Shown here one piece after another: positions 34,970 through 45,312 of a stretch of DNA of 64,000 bases. The notes beneath the pieces are model-generated. The model made no database searches and had not been told where the DNA came from. It was given only the letters and a program-made list of their open reading frames with translations. Source of the stretch: Enterovirga aerilata (GTDB taxonomy: Bacteria > Pseudomonadota > Alphaproteobacteria > Rhizobiales > Beijerinckiaceae); the NCBI RefSeq assembly GCF_013044135.1, contig NZ_JABEPP010000002.1, forward strand, positions 620,001 through 684,000. Reading direction: 5' to 3'. The stretch's first letter is position 1, and every line of letters starts with the position of its first letter. The translations under genes and the position numbers were made by a program.

Positions 34970-35207
34970 GTGCCGGTCGCGGGTTTCGCGACATATGACG
35001 GCCGATGCCCGCCCTGTCCAGGACAGGCGATGACGCTGCCCATGCGCGGAACGCCTCCCCGGCCTCGCGCCCGCTCCGAGTCGCACCGCCGAATGGGCTT
35101 CCCAGGCGAATCCGACTCCGATCTGTCCGGCCTGCCCCACACCGCGAAAGCTCTTGTCCACAAGCTCTCCGGGCTGGAAACGCGACGAATCTCAGCTTCT
35201 TAGGGTT
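34970..35207. other. Upstream half of the 536-bp NDUFA12-nrdJ divergent gap
   Basis: A perfect hairpin CCTGTCC-A-GGACAGG lies at 35013-35027, close to the NDUFA12 start. Otherwise no gene or RNA is visible. I looked for a cobalamin riboswitch for the B12-dependent NrdJ and saw no B12 box here or in the leader at 35240-35505. Confidence 0.4.
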
Positions 35208-35240
35208 TTGTTAACAGGGCCAGAAATCACTATATGTCGT
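35208..35240 (+). promoter_or_regulatory. nrdJ promoter overlapped by a candidate NrdR box
   Basis: TTGTTA (35208-35213) and TATATG (35231-35236) are separated by exactly 17 bases, a good sigma-70-type promoter. The stretch ATCACTATATGTCGTA across the -10 region matches the NrdR box pattern (acaCwATATwtwGtgt) in its centre. NrdR represses ribonucleotide reductase genes when ATP or dATP is abundant. Usually two boxes lie 30 or so bases apart, and I see only one clear box. The leader to the nrdJ start is about 260 bases. Confidence 0.55.
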
Positions 35241-35505
35241 AGGTTGCGTGGGTGGACGGACCCCACATTTGGGGATCAGTGTCATGTTTGCATCTTGTCG
35301 CTCGGTCGCGACTCGGGCTAGCTCATCACCGTCTACAGGACGGCGCGGGGCCGGCCGGCAGGCAACCTTCAGTCTTCTCGTCACGGACGACCCGGTCCCG
35401 GCCCGCGCCGGGGATCGCGGGATCCTGCCCGCCGGCAGAAGGCTCTGAGCGGGGCAGTTCCACGTTTCCGGCCCGAGCGGACCGGACGTGTTCAGGGGAT
35501 TTGGG

Positions 35506-38500
35506 ATGCGGATCGAGCGGCGACACACCACGGCCAACACCTCGCCCTACGCGGCGATCCCGTTCCGAAAAGCCGTCAGCGAGATCAAGAACCCGGACGG
35601 CTCGGTCGTCTTCCGACTGGAAGGCATCGAGGTCCCGGAAGCCTGGTCTCAGGTCGCCGCCGACGTGCTCGCCCAGAAGTACTTCCGCAAGGCCGGAGTC
35701 CCGGCGCGGCTCAAGAAGGTGGAAGAGAACGCCGTCCCGTCCTGGCTATGGCGCTCCGTGCCGGACGAGGTCGCCCTGGCAGAACTGCCCGAGGCCGAAC
35801 GGTACGGCTCGGAGATCTCGGCCACCCAGGTCTTCGACCGCCTTGCCGGCTGCTGGACCTATTGGGGCTGGAAAGGCCGCTACTTCACGGCCGAGGAGGA
35901 TGCGCGCGCCTTTTACGACGAGCTGCGCTTCATGCTCGCAGCGCAGATGTGCGCGCCGAACTCGCCGCAATGGTTCAATACCGGCCTGCACTGGGCCTAC
36001 GGCATCGACGGACCCGGCCAGGGCCATTTCTACGTCGACCCGTTCACGGGCAAGCTGAAGCAGTCCGACTCGGCCTACGAGCACCCTCAGCCGCATGCCT
36101 GCTTCATCCAGGGCGTCGAGGACGACCTGGTGAACGAGGGCGGCATCATGGACCTGTGGGTGCGCGAGGCGCGCCTGTTCAAGTACGGCTCGGGCACCGG
36201 TTCCAACTTCTCCCGCCTGCGCGGCGAGGGCGAGAGGCTGTCCGGCGGCGGCAAGTCCTCCGGCCTCATGTCCTTCCTTAAGATCGGCGACCGGGCCGCC
36301 GGCGCCATCAAGTCGGGCGGCACGACCCGCCGCGCGGCGAAGATGGTCGTGGTCGACATCGATCACCCCGATATCGAGACCTATATCGACTGGAAGGTGC
36401 GCGAGGAGCAGAAGGTCGCCGCCCTCGTCACCGGCTCCAAGATCGCCTCCAAGCACCTCAAGGCCGTGATGAAGGCCTGCGTCAACTGCGAGGGCGAGGG
36501 CGACAGCTGCTACGATCCCGAGAAGAACCCGGCGCTGAAGCGCGAGATCAAGCTCGCCCGCCGCGCCCAGGTTCCGGACAACTACATCCGCCGCGTGATC
36601 CAGATGGCCAGGATGGGCCATACGAATCTCGACTTCCCGGTCTTCGATACCGACTGGGATTCGGAGGCCTACCTCACCGTCTCCGGCCAGAACTCCAACA
36701 ACTCCGTCTCGCTCACCGACGACTTTCTGCGCGCGGTGGAAGCTGACGCGGACTGGAAGCTGATCCGCCGCACGGACGGGAAGATCGCCAAGACCGTAAA
36801 GGCACGCGACCTGTGGGAGAAGATCGGCTACGCGGCCTGGGCCTCGGCCGATCCGGGGCTGCACTTCAACACGACGATGAACGACTGGCACACCTGCCCG
36901 GCGGGCGGGCGGATCCGGGCGTCCAATCCGTGCTCCGAATACATGTTCCTGGACGACACGGCCTGTAACTTAGCCTCGGCTAATCTTCTGACCTTCTACG
37001 ATCGCGAGACCCGCCGCTTCGACGTCGATTCCTACGAGCACCTCGTCCGGCTCTGGACGATCGTGCTCGAGATCTCCGTCACCATGGCGCAGTTCCCGTC
37101 CAAGGAGATCGCGCAGCTTTCCTACGAGTACCGCACGCTGGGCCTCGGCTACGCCAATATCGGCGGCCTGCTGATGACCATGGGCCTGCCCTACGATTCG
37201 CCGGAGGGCCGCTCGCTCTGCGGCGCGCTCACCGCGATCATGACGGGCGTGAGCTACGCCACCTCGGCCGAGATGGCAGGCGAGCTCGGGCCCTTCCCGC
37301 GCTACGCCGAGAACGCGGATTCGATGCTGCGCGTCATCCGCAACCACCGCCGCGCAGCCCATGGCGAGGAGCTCGGCTACGAGTTCCTGAACCAGAACCC
37401 GGTCCCGCTCGACCGCGCCAACTGCCCGCAGGCCGATCTCGTCCAGCGCGCCGCCGCCGCCTGGGACCGCGCCCTCGTGCTCGGCAAGAAGAACGGGTTC
37501 CGCAACGCGCAGGCGACCGTGATCGCCCCGACGGGCACGATCGGCCTCGTGATGGATTGCGACACGACCGGGATCGAGCCGGACTTCGCGCTCGTGAAGT
37601 TCAAGAAGCTCGCCGGCGGCGGCTATTTCAAGATCATCAACCGCGCCGTGCCGGATGCGCTCCGGGCCCTCGGCTACCGCGAGCACGAGATCGCCGAGAT
37701 CGAGGCCTATGCGGTCGGCCACGGCTCCATGAAGCAGGCGCCGGCGATCAACCCGACGACGCTCCGCGCAAAGGGCTTCACGGACGAGAAGATCGAGGCG
37801 GTCGAGGCCGGGCTGAAGAGCGCCTTCGACATCAAGTTCGTGTTCAACAAGTGGTCGCTCGGCGCGGACTTCCTCACCGGGACGTTGAACGTGCCCGCCG
37901 AGAAGTTGGACGACCCGTCCTTCGAGCTGCTCCGCTTCCTCGGCTTCTCGAAGGCCGACATCGAGGCCGCCAACATCCATGTCTGCGGGGCGATGACCCT
38001 GGAAGGCGCCCCGCATCTGAAGCCGGAGCACTACCCGGTCTTCGACTGCGCCAATCCCTGCGGGCGGCTGGGGAAGCGCTATCTCTCGGTCGAGAGCCAC
38101 ATCCGCATGATGGCGGCGGCGCAGCCCTTCATCTCGGGCGCGATCTCCAAGACCATCAACATGCCGAACGACGCCACGGTCGAGGATTGCAAGAACGCCT
38201 ACCGCCTCTCCTGGCGCCTGGCGCTCAAGGCCAACGCCCTCTACCGCGACGGCTCGAAGCTGTCGCAGCCGCTGAACTCGGCCCTGGTCGCGGATGACGA
38301 GGACGACGTCGACGAGGCCGTCGAGGCCCTCCTCGCGCAGCCCTCGGCCGCCCGCACCGCGGCGGTCGCCGAGCGCATCGTCGAGAAGGTGATCGAGCGG
38401 GTCGAGCGGGTGGAAGTGCCGGTCCGCACGCGCGAAAAGATGCCGGACCGCCGCACCGGCTACATCCAGAAGGCGGTCGTCGGCGGCCACAAGGTCTATA

Positions 38501-39252
38501 TCCACACCGGCGAGTACCAGGACGGGCGCCTCGGCGAGATCTTCATCGACATGCACAAGGAGGGCGCGGCCTTCCGGGCGATGATGAACAATTTCGCCAT
38601 CGCGATCTCCCTGGGGCTCCAGTACGGCGTGCCGCTCGAGGAATACGTGGAGGCCTTCACCTTCACGCGCTTCGAGCCGGCCGGCTTCGTCCAGGGCAAC
38701 GAGCGCATCAAGAACGCGACCTCGATCCTCGACTACGTCTTCCGCGAGCTCGCGATCTCCTATCTCGGCCGGACCGATCTCGGCCATGTGAACCCTGAGG
38801 AGATCGGCCACGACGTGCTGGGCTCGGGCGAGAGCGAGGGGCGTCCCGCCGGAGGCCGCCCGGCGCCCGCCGGCCCGGGCGAGGTCGCGGCGCCCGCGGC
38901 CGTCGCGGCGCCGATCTCGACCGGCTTCGTGCGCGGCCGGACCGACCGCTTCCAGGTTCTCGCCGGCGGGCGCGGGGCGGGCGGCATGGTCCAGGGTGCG
39001 ACCGCGCTCAAAGCCGAGCCCGAGCTGCCGCTCCTCGATCAGCCGCAGGTCGGCTTCCTGGCGAATCCCGAGGCGGCCCCGGCCATCCGTGCCGCCGCGA
39101 CCGCGCAGGCCAAGACCGCCGACCGCCGGACCGAGGCGCGCATGAAGGGCTACGAGGGCGAAGCCTGCCCCGAATGCGCGAACTTCACGCTCGTGCGGAA
39201 CGGGACGTGCCTGAAGTGCGATACGTGTGGATCAACGACGGGGTGCAGTTGA
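35506..39252 (+). CDS. nrdJ: Adenosylcobalamin-dependent (class II) ribonucleotide reductase
   Basis: A 1248-residue NrdJ of the long proteobacterial type. It converts ribonucleotides to deoxyribonucleotides using a B12 radical and needs no oxygen. Core motifs include [53 protein letters not shown] and [20 protein letters not shown] (the PTGTI barrel motif). The C-terminus carries a zinc or redox Cys cluster, [10 protein letters not shown] and [14 protein letters not shown]. An Ala/Pro/Gly-rich linker separates it from the barrel. I start at the ATG at 35506, with AGGGG upstream. No class I enzyme lies in the window. Confidence 0.95.
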   Translation: MRIERRHTTANTSPYAAIPFRKAVSEIKNPDGSVVFRLEGIEVPEAWSQVAADVLAQKYFRKAGVPARLKKVEENAVPSWLWRSVPDEVALAELPEAERYGSEISATQVFDRLAGCWTYWGWKGRYFTAEEDARAFYDELRFMLAAQMCAPNSPQWFNTGLHWAYGIDGPGQGHFYVDPFTGKLKQSDSAYEHPQPHACFIQGVEDDLVNEGGIMDLWVREARLFKYGSGTGSNFSRLRGEGERLSGGGKSSGLMSFLKIGDRAAGAIKSGGTTRRAAKMVVVDIDHPDIETYIDWKVREEQKVAALVTGSKIASKHLKAVMKACVNCEGEGDSCYDPEKNPALKREIKLARRAQVPDNYIRRVIQMARMGHTNLDFPVFDTDWDSEAYLTVSGQNSNNSVSLTDDFLRAVEADADWKLIRRTDGKIAKTVKARDLWEKIGYAAWASADPGLHFNTTMNDWHTCPAGGRIRASNPCSEYMFLDDTACNLASANLLTFYDRETRRFDVDSYEHLVRLWTIVLEISVTMAQFPSKEIAQLSYEYRTLGLGYANIGGLLMTMGLPYDSPEGRSLCGALTAIMTGVSYATSAEMAGELGPFPRYAENADSMLRVIRNHRRAAHGEELGYEFLNQNPVPLDRANCPQADLVQRAAAAWDRALVLGKKNGFRNAQATVIAPTGTIGLVMDCDTTGIEPDFALVKFKKLAGGGYFKIINRAVPDALRALGYREHEIAEIEAYAVGHGSMKQAPAINPTTLRAKGFTDEKIEAVEAGLKSAFDIKFVFNKWSLGADFLTGTLNVPAEKLDDPSFELLRFLGFSKADIEAANIHVCGAMTLEGAPHLKPEHYPVFDCANPCGRLGKRYLSVESHIRMMAAAQPFISGAISKTINMPNDATVEDCKNAYRLSWRLALKANALYRDGSKLSQPLNSALVADDEDDVDEAVEALLAQPSAARTAAVAERIVEKVIERVERVEVPVRTREKMPDRRTGYIQKAVVGGHKVYIHTGEYQDGRLGEIFIDMHKEGAAFRAMMNNFAIAISLGLQYGVPLEEYVEAFTFTRFEPAGFVQGNERIKNATSILDYVFRELAISYLGRTDLGHVNPEEIGHDVLGSGESEGRPAGGRPAPAGPGEVAAPAAVAAPISTGFVRGRTDRFQVLAGGRGAGGMVQGATALKAEPELPLLDQPQVGFLANPEAAPAIRAAATAQAKTADRRTEARMKGYEGEACPECANFTLVRNGTCLKCDTCGSTTGCS

Positions 39253-39312
39253 GGGACGCATAGGGGCGGGGGCGGCGGCGGCGCGGCGGGCGCGGTAGCA
39301 TCAAGAGGTCTT

Positions 39313-39696
39313 ATGTCCGTATACCGAGCGGCCCTTGTGCCTGATTCTGACGCGTACGCCTTTGCCCTTGGGCAGCCTTTTGTTCAAGCAGACCATTGGC
39401 GGCTGCTCCGGTCGCACGCCAACGCTCCCGGAGGCTTGACCTCCACGAAAGCGTTGGCGGCACTTGCCGGTCTCCAGAGTTGGCGGCAGGTGAACAGCAA
39501 ATATGGTTCCCTCGGCCATAAGGTAGCCGACCTCCTCGATATTCAGCCCGCAAGGTATTCCAAGGGGAACCTCTGGACGTCCGCGCTGGCTGAAGGAGAG
39601 TGCGGTCCGGCAGGATGGACGTGGAGGATCTACCCAGCTCTCATCGAAGCGGTGGCTCGCTTTGACGAGAGACGCCCTGATTCCCGCGCCTGCTGA
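39313..39696 (+). CDS. Unknown 127-residue protein
   Basis: A frame with no family I can name. The middle reads HWRLLRSHANAPGGLTSTKA then LAALAGLQSWRQVNSKYGSL and GHKVADLLD. This resembles a helical domain seen, from memory, near the N-terminus of HNH-type restriction nucleases and related stand-alone proteins (pattern LLxxHxxAPxxxxTxxxLAxxxG ... NxxYGxLG). The rest is poorly structured. It starts 60 bases after nrdJ and overlaps the decayed ligase region at its end. Confidence 0.5.
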   Translation: MSVYRAALVPDSDAYAFALGQPFVQADHWRLLRSHANAPGGLTSTKALAALAGLQSWRQVNSKYGSLGHKVADLLDIQPARYSKGNLWTSALAEGECGPAGWTWRIYPALIEAVARFDERRPDSRAC

Positions 39697-39721
39697 CCGC
39701 CGCCCCGGGGACCGCACAAAA

Positions 39722-40681
39722 GTGGAAATCGGGCATTATGGCCTGCGCTGGGATCACCTCGACGAAGACATTTCGACCGAGGGTCTGCTCGCGGCGGAGC
39801 CGATTCCAGCCCCGGCCCAATACCGCGACCGGGAGGACCCGGCCGCCATCATCTACACGTCGGGCTCGACGGGGCCGCCGAAAGGGGGCCTCATCGCCGT
39901 CAACTTCCTTGCCGCCGTCCGGCCATACATCCGGTACGGGCTCGATCTCCGCGAAGGCGATATCCTGTGGCCGACGGGCGATCCGGGCTGGGGCCATGGG
40001 TTCGTGTGCTACCTGGGCGGGCTGGCCGCCGGCGCGACCCTCGTCTGTCTCGAGGCGAACCCCACTGCCGAGACGTGCCTCTCGGTCCTGGCGCGCTACC
40101 GGGTCACCAACCTCGCAACTACGCCGACGCTCCTCCGGAGCCTGATGGCGTTCGGAGAGGAGGCGGTTCGGGCCGCACCGATCGCCGTCCGGGCGATCTC
40201 GAGCTGCGGCGAGCCCCTGAACGGAAAGGTGGTTCCCGATTGCCGCTACTGGCTGCGCTACTGGAACGACCCCGCCGCGTCGGAAGCGCTAGTCCAGAGC
40301 GGCTGGATCGTGGCCGGCGATCTCGGGCGCATGGACGAGGAGGGTTACTTCTGGTTCGAGGGGCGGGTCGGCGACATGATCAAGAGCGCCGGCTACCGCA
40401 TCGGCCCCTTCGAGATCGAGAGCGCGCTGCTCAAGCACCCTGCCGTCGCTGAGGCGGCGGTGGTCGGCAAGCCCGACGAGGCACGCGGCCAGATCGTCAA
40501 GGCCTTCGTCACGCTGCGCGACGGCTATGTCGGGTCCGATGAGCTCGCGGCGACCCTGGTCGAGCTCGTGAAGACCAATCTCGGGCGGCACCAATATCCG
40601 CGCGAGCTCGAAATCGTGCAGAGCCTGCCGAAAACCGAAACCGGAAAGATCCAACACTTCACGCTGCGCGAGCGAGCTTGA
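39722..40681 (+). pseudogene. AMP-dependent acyl-CoA synthetase, internally deleted remnant
   Basis: The frame carries the ATP-binding loop AAIIYTSGSTGPPKG and the later block WNDPAASEALVQSGWIVAGD, LGRMDEEGYFWFEGRVGDMI and KSAGYRIGPFEIESALLKHP of acetyl-CoA synthetase-like ligases. About 170 N-terminal residues are absent. Between ISSCGEPLNGKVV and DCRYWLRYW roughly 100 residues are gone, including the GxTE motif needed for adenylation. At about 320 residues instead of 530 or more, it cannot be a functional ligase. It heads the decayed catabolic cluster. Confidence 0.8.
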
Positions 40682-40762
40682 AGGGGCAAGTATGCCAATC
40701 TAGAACCGATCCTCCCGAACCCGACCTGGCCGAAAGGCTTCACCTTCTCGCCGGCCGTCCGG

Positions 40763-41080
40763 GTGGGGAATCTCATCTTCCTGTCCGGAACGACGGCGAC
40801 CGACGAGAAGGGCAACATCGTCGGGCCCGGCGACATCGTGGCCCAGACCCGGCAGATCTTCAGAAAGTTCGAGGCCGTACTCGCGAGCGTCGGAGGATCC
40901 CTCGCCAACATCGTCGAGACAACCGAGTACGTGCTCTCGCTCGAGGACTACAAGACGACCGCGCAATTGCGCCGCGAGCTTTTCCAAGACCCGCCCTGGC
41001 CGGCGGCGACCGGGGTGGTCGTGAGCGGGCTGGTTCGCCCGGACGCCCTCATCGAGATGAAGGGCATCGCCGCCCTCTGA
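40763..41080 (+). CDS. RidA/YjgF family protein, start codon lost or shortened
   Basis: The frame matches RidA-family deaminases: KGFTFSPAVRVGNLIFLSGT, GDIVAQTRQIFRKFEAVLAS, EYVLSLEDYKTTAQLRRELF and the closing GLVRPDALIEMKGIAA. Homology starts earlier, at KYANLEPILPNPTWP from 40688, but no start codon exists between the upstream stop (40679-40681) and the GTG at 40763. An ATG at 40692 is out of frame and hits a stop after three codons. Either a 105-residue shortened protein is made from the GTG, or the gene is dead. Its neighbours are also damaged. Confidence 0.7.
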   Translation: MGNLIFLSGTTATDEKGNIVGPGDIVAQTRQIFRKFEAVLASVGGSLANIVETTEYVLSLEDYKTTAQLRRELFQDPPWPAATGVVVSGLVRPDALIEMKGIAAL

Positions 41081-41093
41081 CAGAGACGCGCCG

Positions 41094-41176
41094 GTGCTCG
41101 CCCAGATCCTCGTCGGCTCGGTCACGGCCGGAGCTGTCTATGGCCTGATCGCACTCGGCTTCGTCCTCATCAACAA
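41094..41176 (+). pseudogene. LivH-type branched-chain ABC permease, N-terminal stub
   Basis: From a GTG at 41094 the frame reads LAQILVGSVTAGAVYGLIAL GFVLINK, the first membrane helix of LivH permeases. After about 28 residues the normal ATGVxNFAQGE continuation is missing, and the sequence runs out of frame into the UbiD gene. This is a deletion junction joining a permease start to a decarboxylase. Confidence 0.75.
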
Positions 41177-41203
41177 GGGGGACGGGCGTCGTTCATTTCG
41201 GCG

Positions 41204-42544
41204 ATGGCGAACCGCCTCGCCGTGGCCCGCCCGGGTTCCGCTCTGACCTTCGAGGTGGCCGCGATCGCCAAGAGGCTCGACGGCAACAAGGCGACCCTGT
41301 TTCCGAGCCCGGACCAGCATCCCGTCCCGGTCGTGTCCGGCCTCATTTCCGATCGCGGTTGGATGGCGGAAGCGATGGGAGTCGGACCCGACGAGGTGAT
41401 CGGCACCTTCCAGGCCGCGGCGCTCGCCCCGGTCGCATGGAAGGAAGTGGAGACCGGGCCCGCCCAGGACGTCGTGCATCGCCATGTCGATCTGAAGCGC
41501 CTCATGCCGATGCCGACCCACAACGAGCACGACAGCGGCCCCTACATCACGGCCGGCCTGCTCATCACGCGCAACCCGCAGACCGGGGTGCAGAACGTCG
41601 CGATCCATCGGCTGCAGCTGATCGAGCCGAACCGGCTCGGCGTGCTGCTCCTGCCCCGCCATACCATGGCGTTCTACCACATGGCGGTCGCGGCCGGTCA
41701 CGACCTGGAGGTCGCGATCGTCGTTGGGGTCGATCCGCTCACGTTGCTCGCCTCGCAGGCTATCCTATCGCTGGATGCCGACGAGCTCGAAGTCGCCGGC
41801 GCGCTGCACGGAAAGCCGCTCGATGTCGTCAAATGCGTCACAAACAACGTGCGCGTGCCGGCCGAGTCCGAGTTCGTGCTCGAGGGCCGCATCCTCGCGC
41901 ATGACCGGGAGCTCGAAGGTCCGTTCGGCGAGTTCCCGCAATATTACGGCGAGCGCGCCAAGCGGCACGTGATCGAGATCGACGCGGTCACCCACCGCAA
42001 TAACCCCGTCTTCCACACGATCGTGGGCGGCGGGCTCGAGCATCTGCTGCTTGGCGCGATCCCGCGCGAGGCCACCATGCTGGCCCATCTGCAGCGGAGC
42101 TTTCCGAGCGTGCTCGACGTGCATCTCGCCCGCGGCGGCGTGTGCCGCTACCACCTCTACGTCAAGATGAAGAAGCGCTCGGAAGGCGAGGCGAAGAACG
42201 TCATCCTGGGCGCCTTCGCGGGCCATTACGACATCAAGCACGTGGTCGTGGTCGACGAGGACGTCGACATCCACAATCCGACCGAGGTCGAATGGGTGGT
42301 CGCGACCCGCTTCCAGGCCGATCGCGATCTCGTCCTCATTGGGCATTCCCAGGGCTCGAAGCTCGACCCGTCCACCCGCGACGGCGTCGGGGCCAAGATG
42401 GGTCTCGACGCCACCGTGCCGCTGGAGGCGCCCGAATTCCGCTTCAAGCGCATTCGCGTTCCGGGCGAGCGCGAGCTGGAGCTCGCGTCCGTCCTGGACG
42501 ACGTCTCCGCCGTGCAGGCCTGGCGCGAGCGTCTGGCCGACTAA
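41204..42544 (+). CDS. UbiD-family prenylated-FMN decarboxylase, N-terminus slightly trimmed
   Basis: A 446-residue UbiD-type (de)carboxylase. It has VAAIAKRLDGNKATLFPSPD, GPYITAGLLITRNPQTGVQN, NRLGVLLLPRHTMAFYHMAV, GPFGEFPQYYGE and VEWVVATRFQADRDLVLI. The family uses prenylated FMN made by UbiX to decarboxylate aromatic or unsaturated acids. Homology begins just before the ATG (ASFISAMANRLAVARPGSAL), so perhaps ten residues were lost at the LivH junction at about 41176. It is otherwise intact and may still work. The substrate is not clear from context. Confidence 0.85.
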   Translation: MANRLAVARPGSALTFEVAAIAKRLDGNKATLFPSPDQHPVPVVSGLISDRGWMAEAMGVGPDEVIGTFQAAALAPVAWKEVETGPAQDVVHRHVDLKRLMPMPTHNEHDSGPYITAGLLITRNPQTGVQNVAIHRLQLIEPNRLGVLLLPRHTMAFYHMAVAAGHDLEVAIVVGVDPLTLLASQAILSLDADELEVAGALHGKPLDVVKCVTNNVRVPAESEFVLEGRILAHDRELEGPFGEFPQYYGERAKRHVIEIDAVTHRNNPVFHTIVGGGLEHLLLGAIPREATMLAHLQRSFPSVLDVHLARGGVCRYHLYVKMKKRSEGEAKNVILGAFAGHYDIKHVVVVDEDVDIHNPTEVEWVVATRFQADRDLVLIGHSQGSKLDPSTRDGVGAKMGLDATVPLEAPEFRFKRIRVPGERELELASVLDDVSAVQAWRERLAD

Positions 42545-42625
42545 CACTGAGAGGACAGCGGCGATCCAGCCATCGCCGACCAAGCTGCCCGATCGGCAAG
42601 TAACGCAAACAAGAGGGACTAGGGA

Positions 42626-43609
42626 ATGCGCCGCTCAATGAGGTCGTTGCTGACATCCGCCTGGATAGGGCTCGCGGTCGCGGCATTCGCCGGGCCCACC
42701 GCGGCCGACACCTACCCGTCACGCCCGATTCGGCTTGTCATGCCGTTCGGCCCTGGAAGCGCCAGCGACACGATCGCCCGGATCGTGGCCGAGAAGCTGT
42801 CCGCCCAACTCGGACAGCGCGTCCTTGTCGAGAACAAGGCGGGAGCAGGCGGCAATATCGGGACCGACGCAGTCGCGAAGTCCGAGCCGGATGGCTATAC
42901 GCTGGTCTTTGCGGCCCCCGGCCCGTTCGTGATCAATAGAACGCTCGACACCCTGCCATACGATCCCGAGCGGGATTTCGAGTTCATCTCGCTGGTTGCC
43001 CAGCTCGTGAACGTGCTTGTCGTGAACCCCACGAAAATCCCCGTGGCGAACGTCCAAGAGTTCATTGCCTTCGTGAAGGCTCGCCCAGGCCAGATCGGCT
43101 ACGCTTCAGTCGGCCGCGGCTCGTCCCAGCATCTTGCCGGCGCGTATTTCGACGTCGTGGCCGGGACCCGGATGGTCCACGTGCCATATCGCTCGGGGAG
43201 CCAAATCGCCGTCGATCTCGTGTCGGGCGACGTGCCGGCGAGTTTCCAGCTCATCCCGAACGTCGTGGGGCAGCTTGCGGCCGGCCAGCTGAAGGCGCTG
43301 GCCGTCACCACCAAGAAGCGGAGCCGCTCGCTGCCGGATGTTCCCACGATGGAGGAGGCGGGCGTCGCAAACTACGAATCCTACGGCTGGTTCGGTCTAG
43401 CGGTGCCGAAGGGAACCCCGGCCGCTATCATCGAACGGCTCCAGCGGGAGACGGCGGCCGCGGTTGCGGATCCTGCGGTTCAGGCGCGGCTCGTCGAGAT
43501 CGGCACCGAGCCGGGAAGCAGCACGTCGGACGAGTTCAAGGCCTTCGTCTCGGCCGAGATCATCAAGTGGCGCGACATCATCGGCAAAGCGGCAATCAAG
43601 TCCGAATGA
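42626..43609 (+). CDS. Bug/TctC-family periplasmic binding protein
   Basis: A 327-residue protein with signal peptide SLLTSAWIGLAVAAFAGPTAA. The Bug-family start YPSRPIRLVMPFGPGSASDT follows, then VLVENKAGAGGNIGTDAVAK, DGYTLVFAAPGPFVIN and MVHVPYRSGSQIAVDLVSGD. These proteins bind carboxylates for tripartite tricarboxylate transporters or act as sensors. No TctA/TctB membrane genes are nearby, so it is an orphan receptor, as is common. It probably belonged to the same uptake and degradation unit as the UbiD gene. Confidence 0.9.
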   Translation: MRRSMRSLLTSAWIGLAVAAFAGPTAADTYPSRPIRLVMPFGPGSASDTIARIVAEKLSAQLGQRVLVENKAGAGGNIGTDAVAKSEPDGYTLVFAAPGPFVINRTLDTLPYDPERDFEFISLVAQLVNVLVVNPTKIPVANVQEFIAFVKARPGQIGYASVGRGSSQHLAGAYFDVVAGTRMVHVPYRSGSQIAVDLVSGDVPASFQLIPNVVGQLAAGQLKALAVTTKKRSRSLPDVPTMEEAGVANYESYGWFGLAVPKGTPAAIIERLQRETAAAVADPAVQARLVEIGTEPGSSTSDEFKAFVSAEIIKWRDIIGKAAIKSE

Positions 43610-43899
43610 GCGGATCAGCTCTCGCTGTCTCGAGCGCGGTTGCCGCATCCCCAAACCCGGACACTCGCGCACCCATCCGCGCTCCGCTCGAGCAAGCCGG
43701 GGTGGTTGGTGCGAACCCGCTCAGTTTCAGGCCGAGAATCATCGTCCCATCCGAAAACAGACGGAGGTAGGCCAACCAGCCATGTAACTCGGACCGCAAG
43801 CTCGACGCTCCATCTCCGCGAACGCGCACGAACCTCCTCGTACGGCAGCAGCTTTTCCGTGAAGTTCCCGTACGATCGCTGGAAACTGACTGGCGTAGC

Positions 43900-43948
43900 T
43901 GGCGCGCCCAACGGGACTCGAACCCGTGTTTTCGCCGTGAAAGGGCGC
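43900..43948 (-). pseudogene. tRNA-Glu(TTC) 3' fragment, likely attachment-site remnant
   Basis: On the minus strand the sequence gives an anticodon arm GCGCC-CTTTCAC-GGCGA (anticodon TTC), a perfect T arm ACGGG-TTCGAGT-CCCGT, an acceptor 3' strand TGGGCGC and an encoded CCA. The 5' half (acceptor GCGCCCA and D arm) is absent from the sequence to the right. A partial tRNA 140 bases from a tyrosine recombinase gene is what an attachment site left by integration looks like. Confidence 0.75.
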
Positions 43949-44085
43949 CGACCGTTGCTCCTAGAGGTACGCTATCTTCCGCTAACGTCCTGACAGTCCT
44001 AGACACACAGTCCGCTCACGTCCATTGTCGCTCGTGACAATCTACCAACGTCGACTGGACACTCGGCAGGACACAGGACCGAAGG

Positions 44086-45312
44086 ATGGCGCGGGCGAAG
44101 GCTTCCGAACTGGCAATCAAGGCGAAGCGTCTTGCATGGGCCGTATCGAAGAAGCCGCGGTTCGAGAGCCTCGGCGACGGGATCAGCTTAGGGTACCGAC
44201 GCAATCAGGGGGCCGGCACTTGGATTGCCCGCAAGTCGGATGGCCGCGGCGGTTCTAGGCAGGAACGCGTCGGCTTAGCCGACGACTACCAGGCGGCTGA
44301 TGGCGAACACGTGATGACGTTCGCCCAAGCTCAAGCCCGCGCTCTTAGTGTCGCGGCGGCTCCAGGAAGAAGCAGATCGGTGACGTTGGGGGCTGCGCTC
44401 CAGGGATACGAGGCGGACCTTCGCATCAGAAATGCCGACGTCGCTAACGTAGCGCGGTTACGCGGCCACCTCTCCCCTGAGCTTCTAGATATGCCGATCG
44501 CGAAGCTCACGGCGCGGGACCTGAGCAGGTGGCGCGATGAACTCGCCGGGAAGCGACAGCCCTCTACGGTGAACAGGGTGAGCACCGCACTTAAGGCGGC
44601 CCTAAATTTCATGGCTGGGCGGGAGCAAGGGCTCGCAAACGCGGAGGAATGGGACCGAGGGCTGAAGGCGCTCCCAGATGCGAGTGTACCCCGAAACGTC
44701 GTGGTTCCCGATAATGTCATCCGCAAGATCGTCGATGCATCCTATCGCGTGAGCGAACCGTTCGGACTGCTCGTTGAGGTCGCGGAGATAACGGGAGCGC
44801 GCTACTCTCAAATCGCAGGGCTGCGGGTACAGGATCTGCAGGGAGATACCACGGCGCCGCGCCTCATGATGCCAAGTGCTAAGAAAGGTCGGGGCGTAAA
44901 GAAAGTGCGACATCGCCCCGTTCCAATTGCAAGCTCGCTCGCCCGCCGGCTCGCGGCTCACGCGAGCGGTCGAGAGGGTGAAGAGCCTCTGCTCCTTAAA
45001 CACGCTAGAAGTTCTTGGCGCCGCTCAGACCACACGCGCCTGTTCGCGAGAGCGATACGGTTCGCTGAGCTGACCGATGAGGATGTGCGACCCATAAAGT
45101 TGGAGGACGTCACTATGTACGCGCTCCGCCATTCAAGCATCACCCGCCAACTTCTGCGAGGAACTCCAGTGCGGGTTGTCGCGGTTCACCACGATACCTC
45201 AGTCCAGATGATCGAAAGGAACTACTCTGCCATGCTCGCGGACCATGCGGATGCTATTGCTCGTTCGGCGCTCCTCGACATGGGTGAAGCTGACCACCTT
45301 CCAAACCAGTAG
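44086..45312 (+). CDS. Tyrosine recombinase (integrase) of the second island
   Basis: A 408-residue site-specific recombinase. The N-terminal arm region begins IKAKRLAWAVSKKPRFESLG, a core-binding domain follows (MPIAKLTARDLSRWRDELAG), then the catalytic domain with the first Arg in TGARYSQIAGLRVQDLQGD, the Lys-containing hairpin PSAKKGRGVKKVRHRPVPI, YALRHSSITRQLL as second Arg box and HHDTSVQMIERNYSAM with the Tyr nucleophile. The usual His of the HxxR box is Tyr (YALR), a common change. It lies beside the tRNA-Glu fragment and 131 bases ahead of the nuclease-ATPase gene. Confidence 0.93.
   Translation: MARAKASELAIKAKRLAWAVSKKPRFESLGDGISLGYRRNQGAGTWIARKSDGRGGSRQERVGLADDYQAADGEHVMTFAQAQARALSVAAAPGRSRSVTLGAALQGYEADLRIRNADVANVARLRGHLSPELLDMPIAKLTARDLSRWRDELAGKRQPSTVNRVSTALKAALNFMAGREQGLANAEEWDRGLKALPDASVPRNVVVPDNVIRKIVDASYRVSEPFGLLVEVAEITGARYSQIAGLRVQDLQGDTTAPRLMMPSAKKGRGVKKVRHRPVPIASSLARRLAAHASGREGEEPLLLKHARSSWRRSDHTRLFARAIRFAELTDEDVRPIKLEDVTMYALRHSSITRQLLRGTPVRVVAVHHDTSVQMIERNYSAMLADHADAIARSALLDMGEADHLPNQ

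Noticed and set aside
35240-35505. Cobalamin riboswitch in the nrdJ leader
   Set aside because: No B12 box (GCCACTG-type core) or matching helices could be seen. The leader is long but unexplained.
41094-42544. LivH-UbiD fusion protein
   Set aside because: The permease stub and the decarboxylase are in different frames. The junction is a deletion scar, not a fusion.
43900-43990. Complete tRNA-Glu gene
   Set aside because: The anticodon and T arms are good, but no GCGCCCA acceptor strand or D arm exists at the expected distance, so only a 3' fragment is supported.
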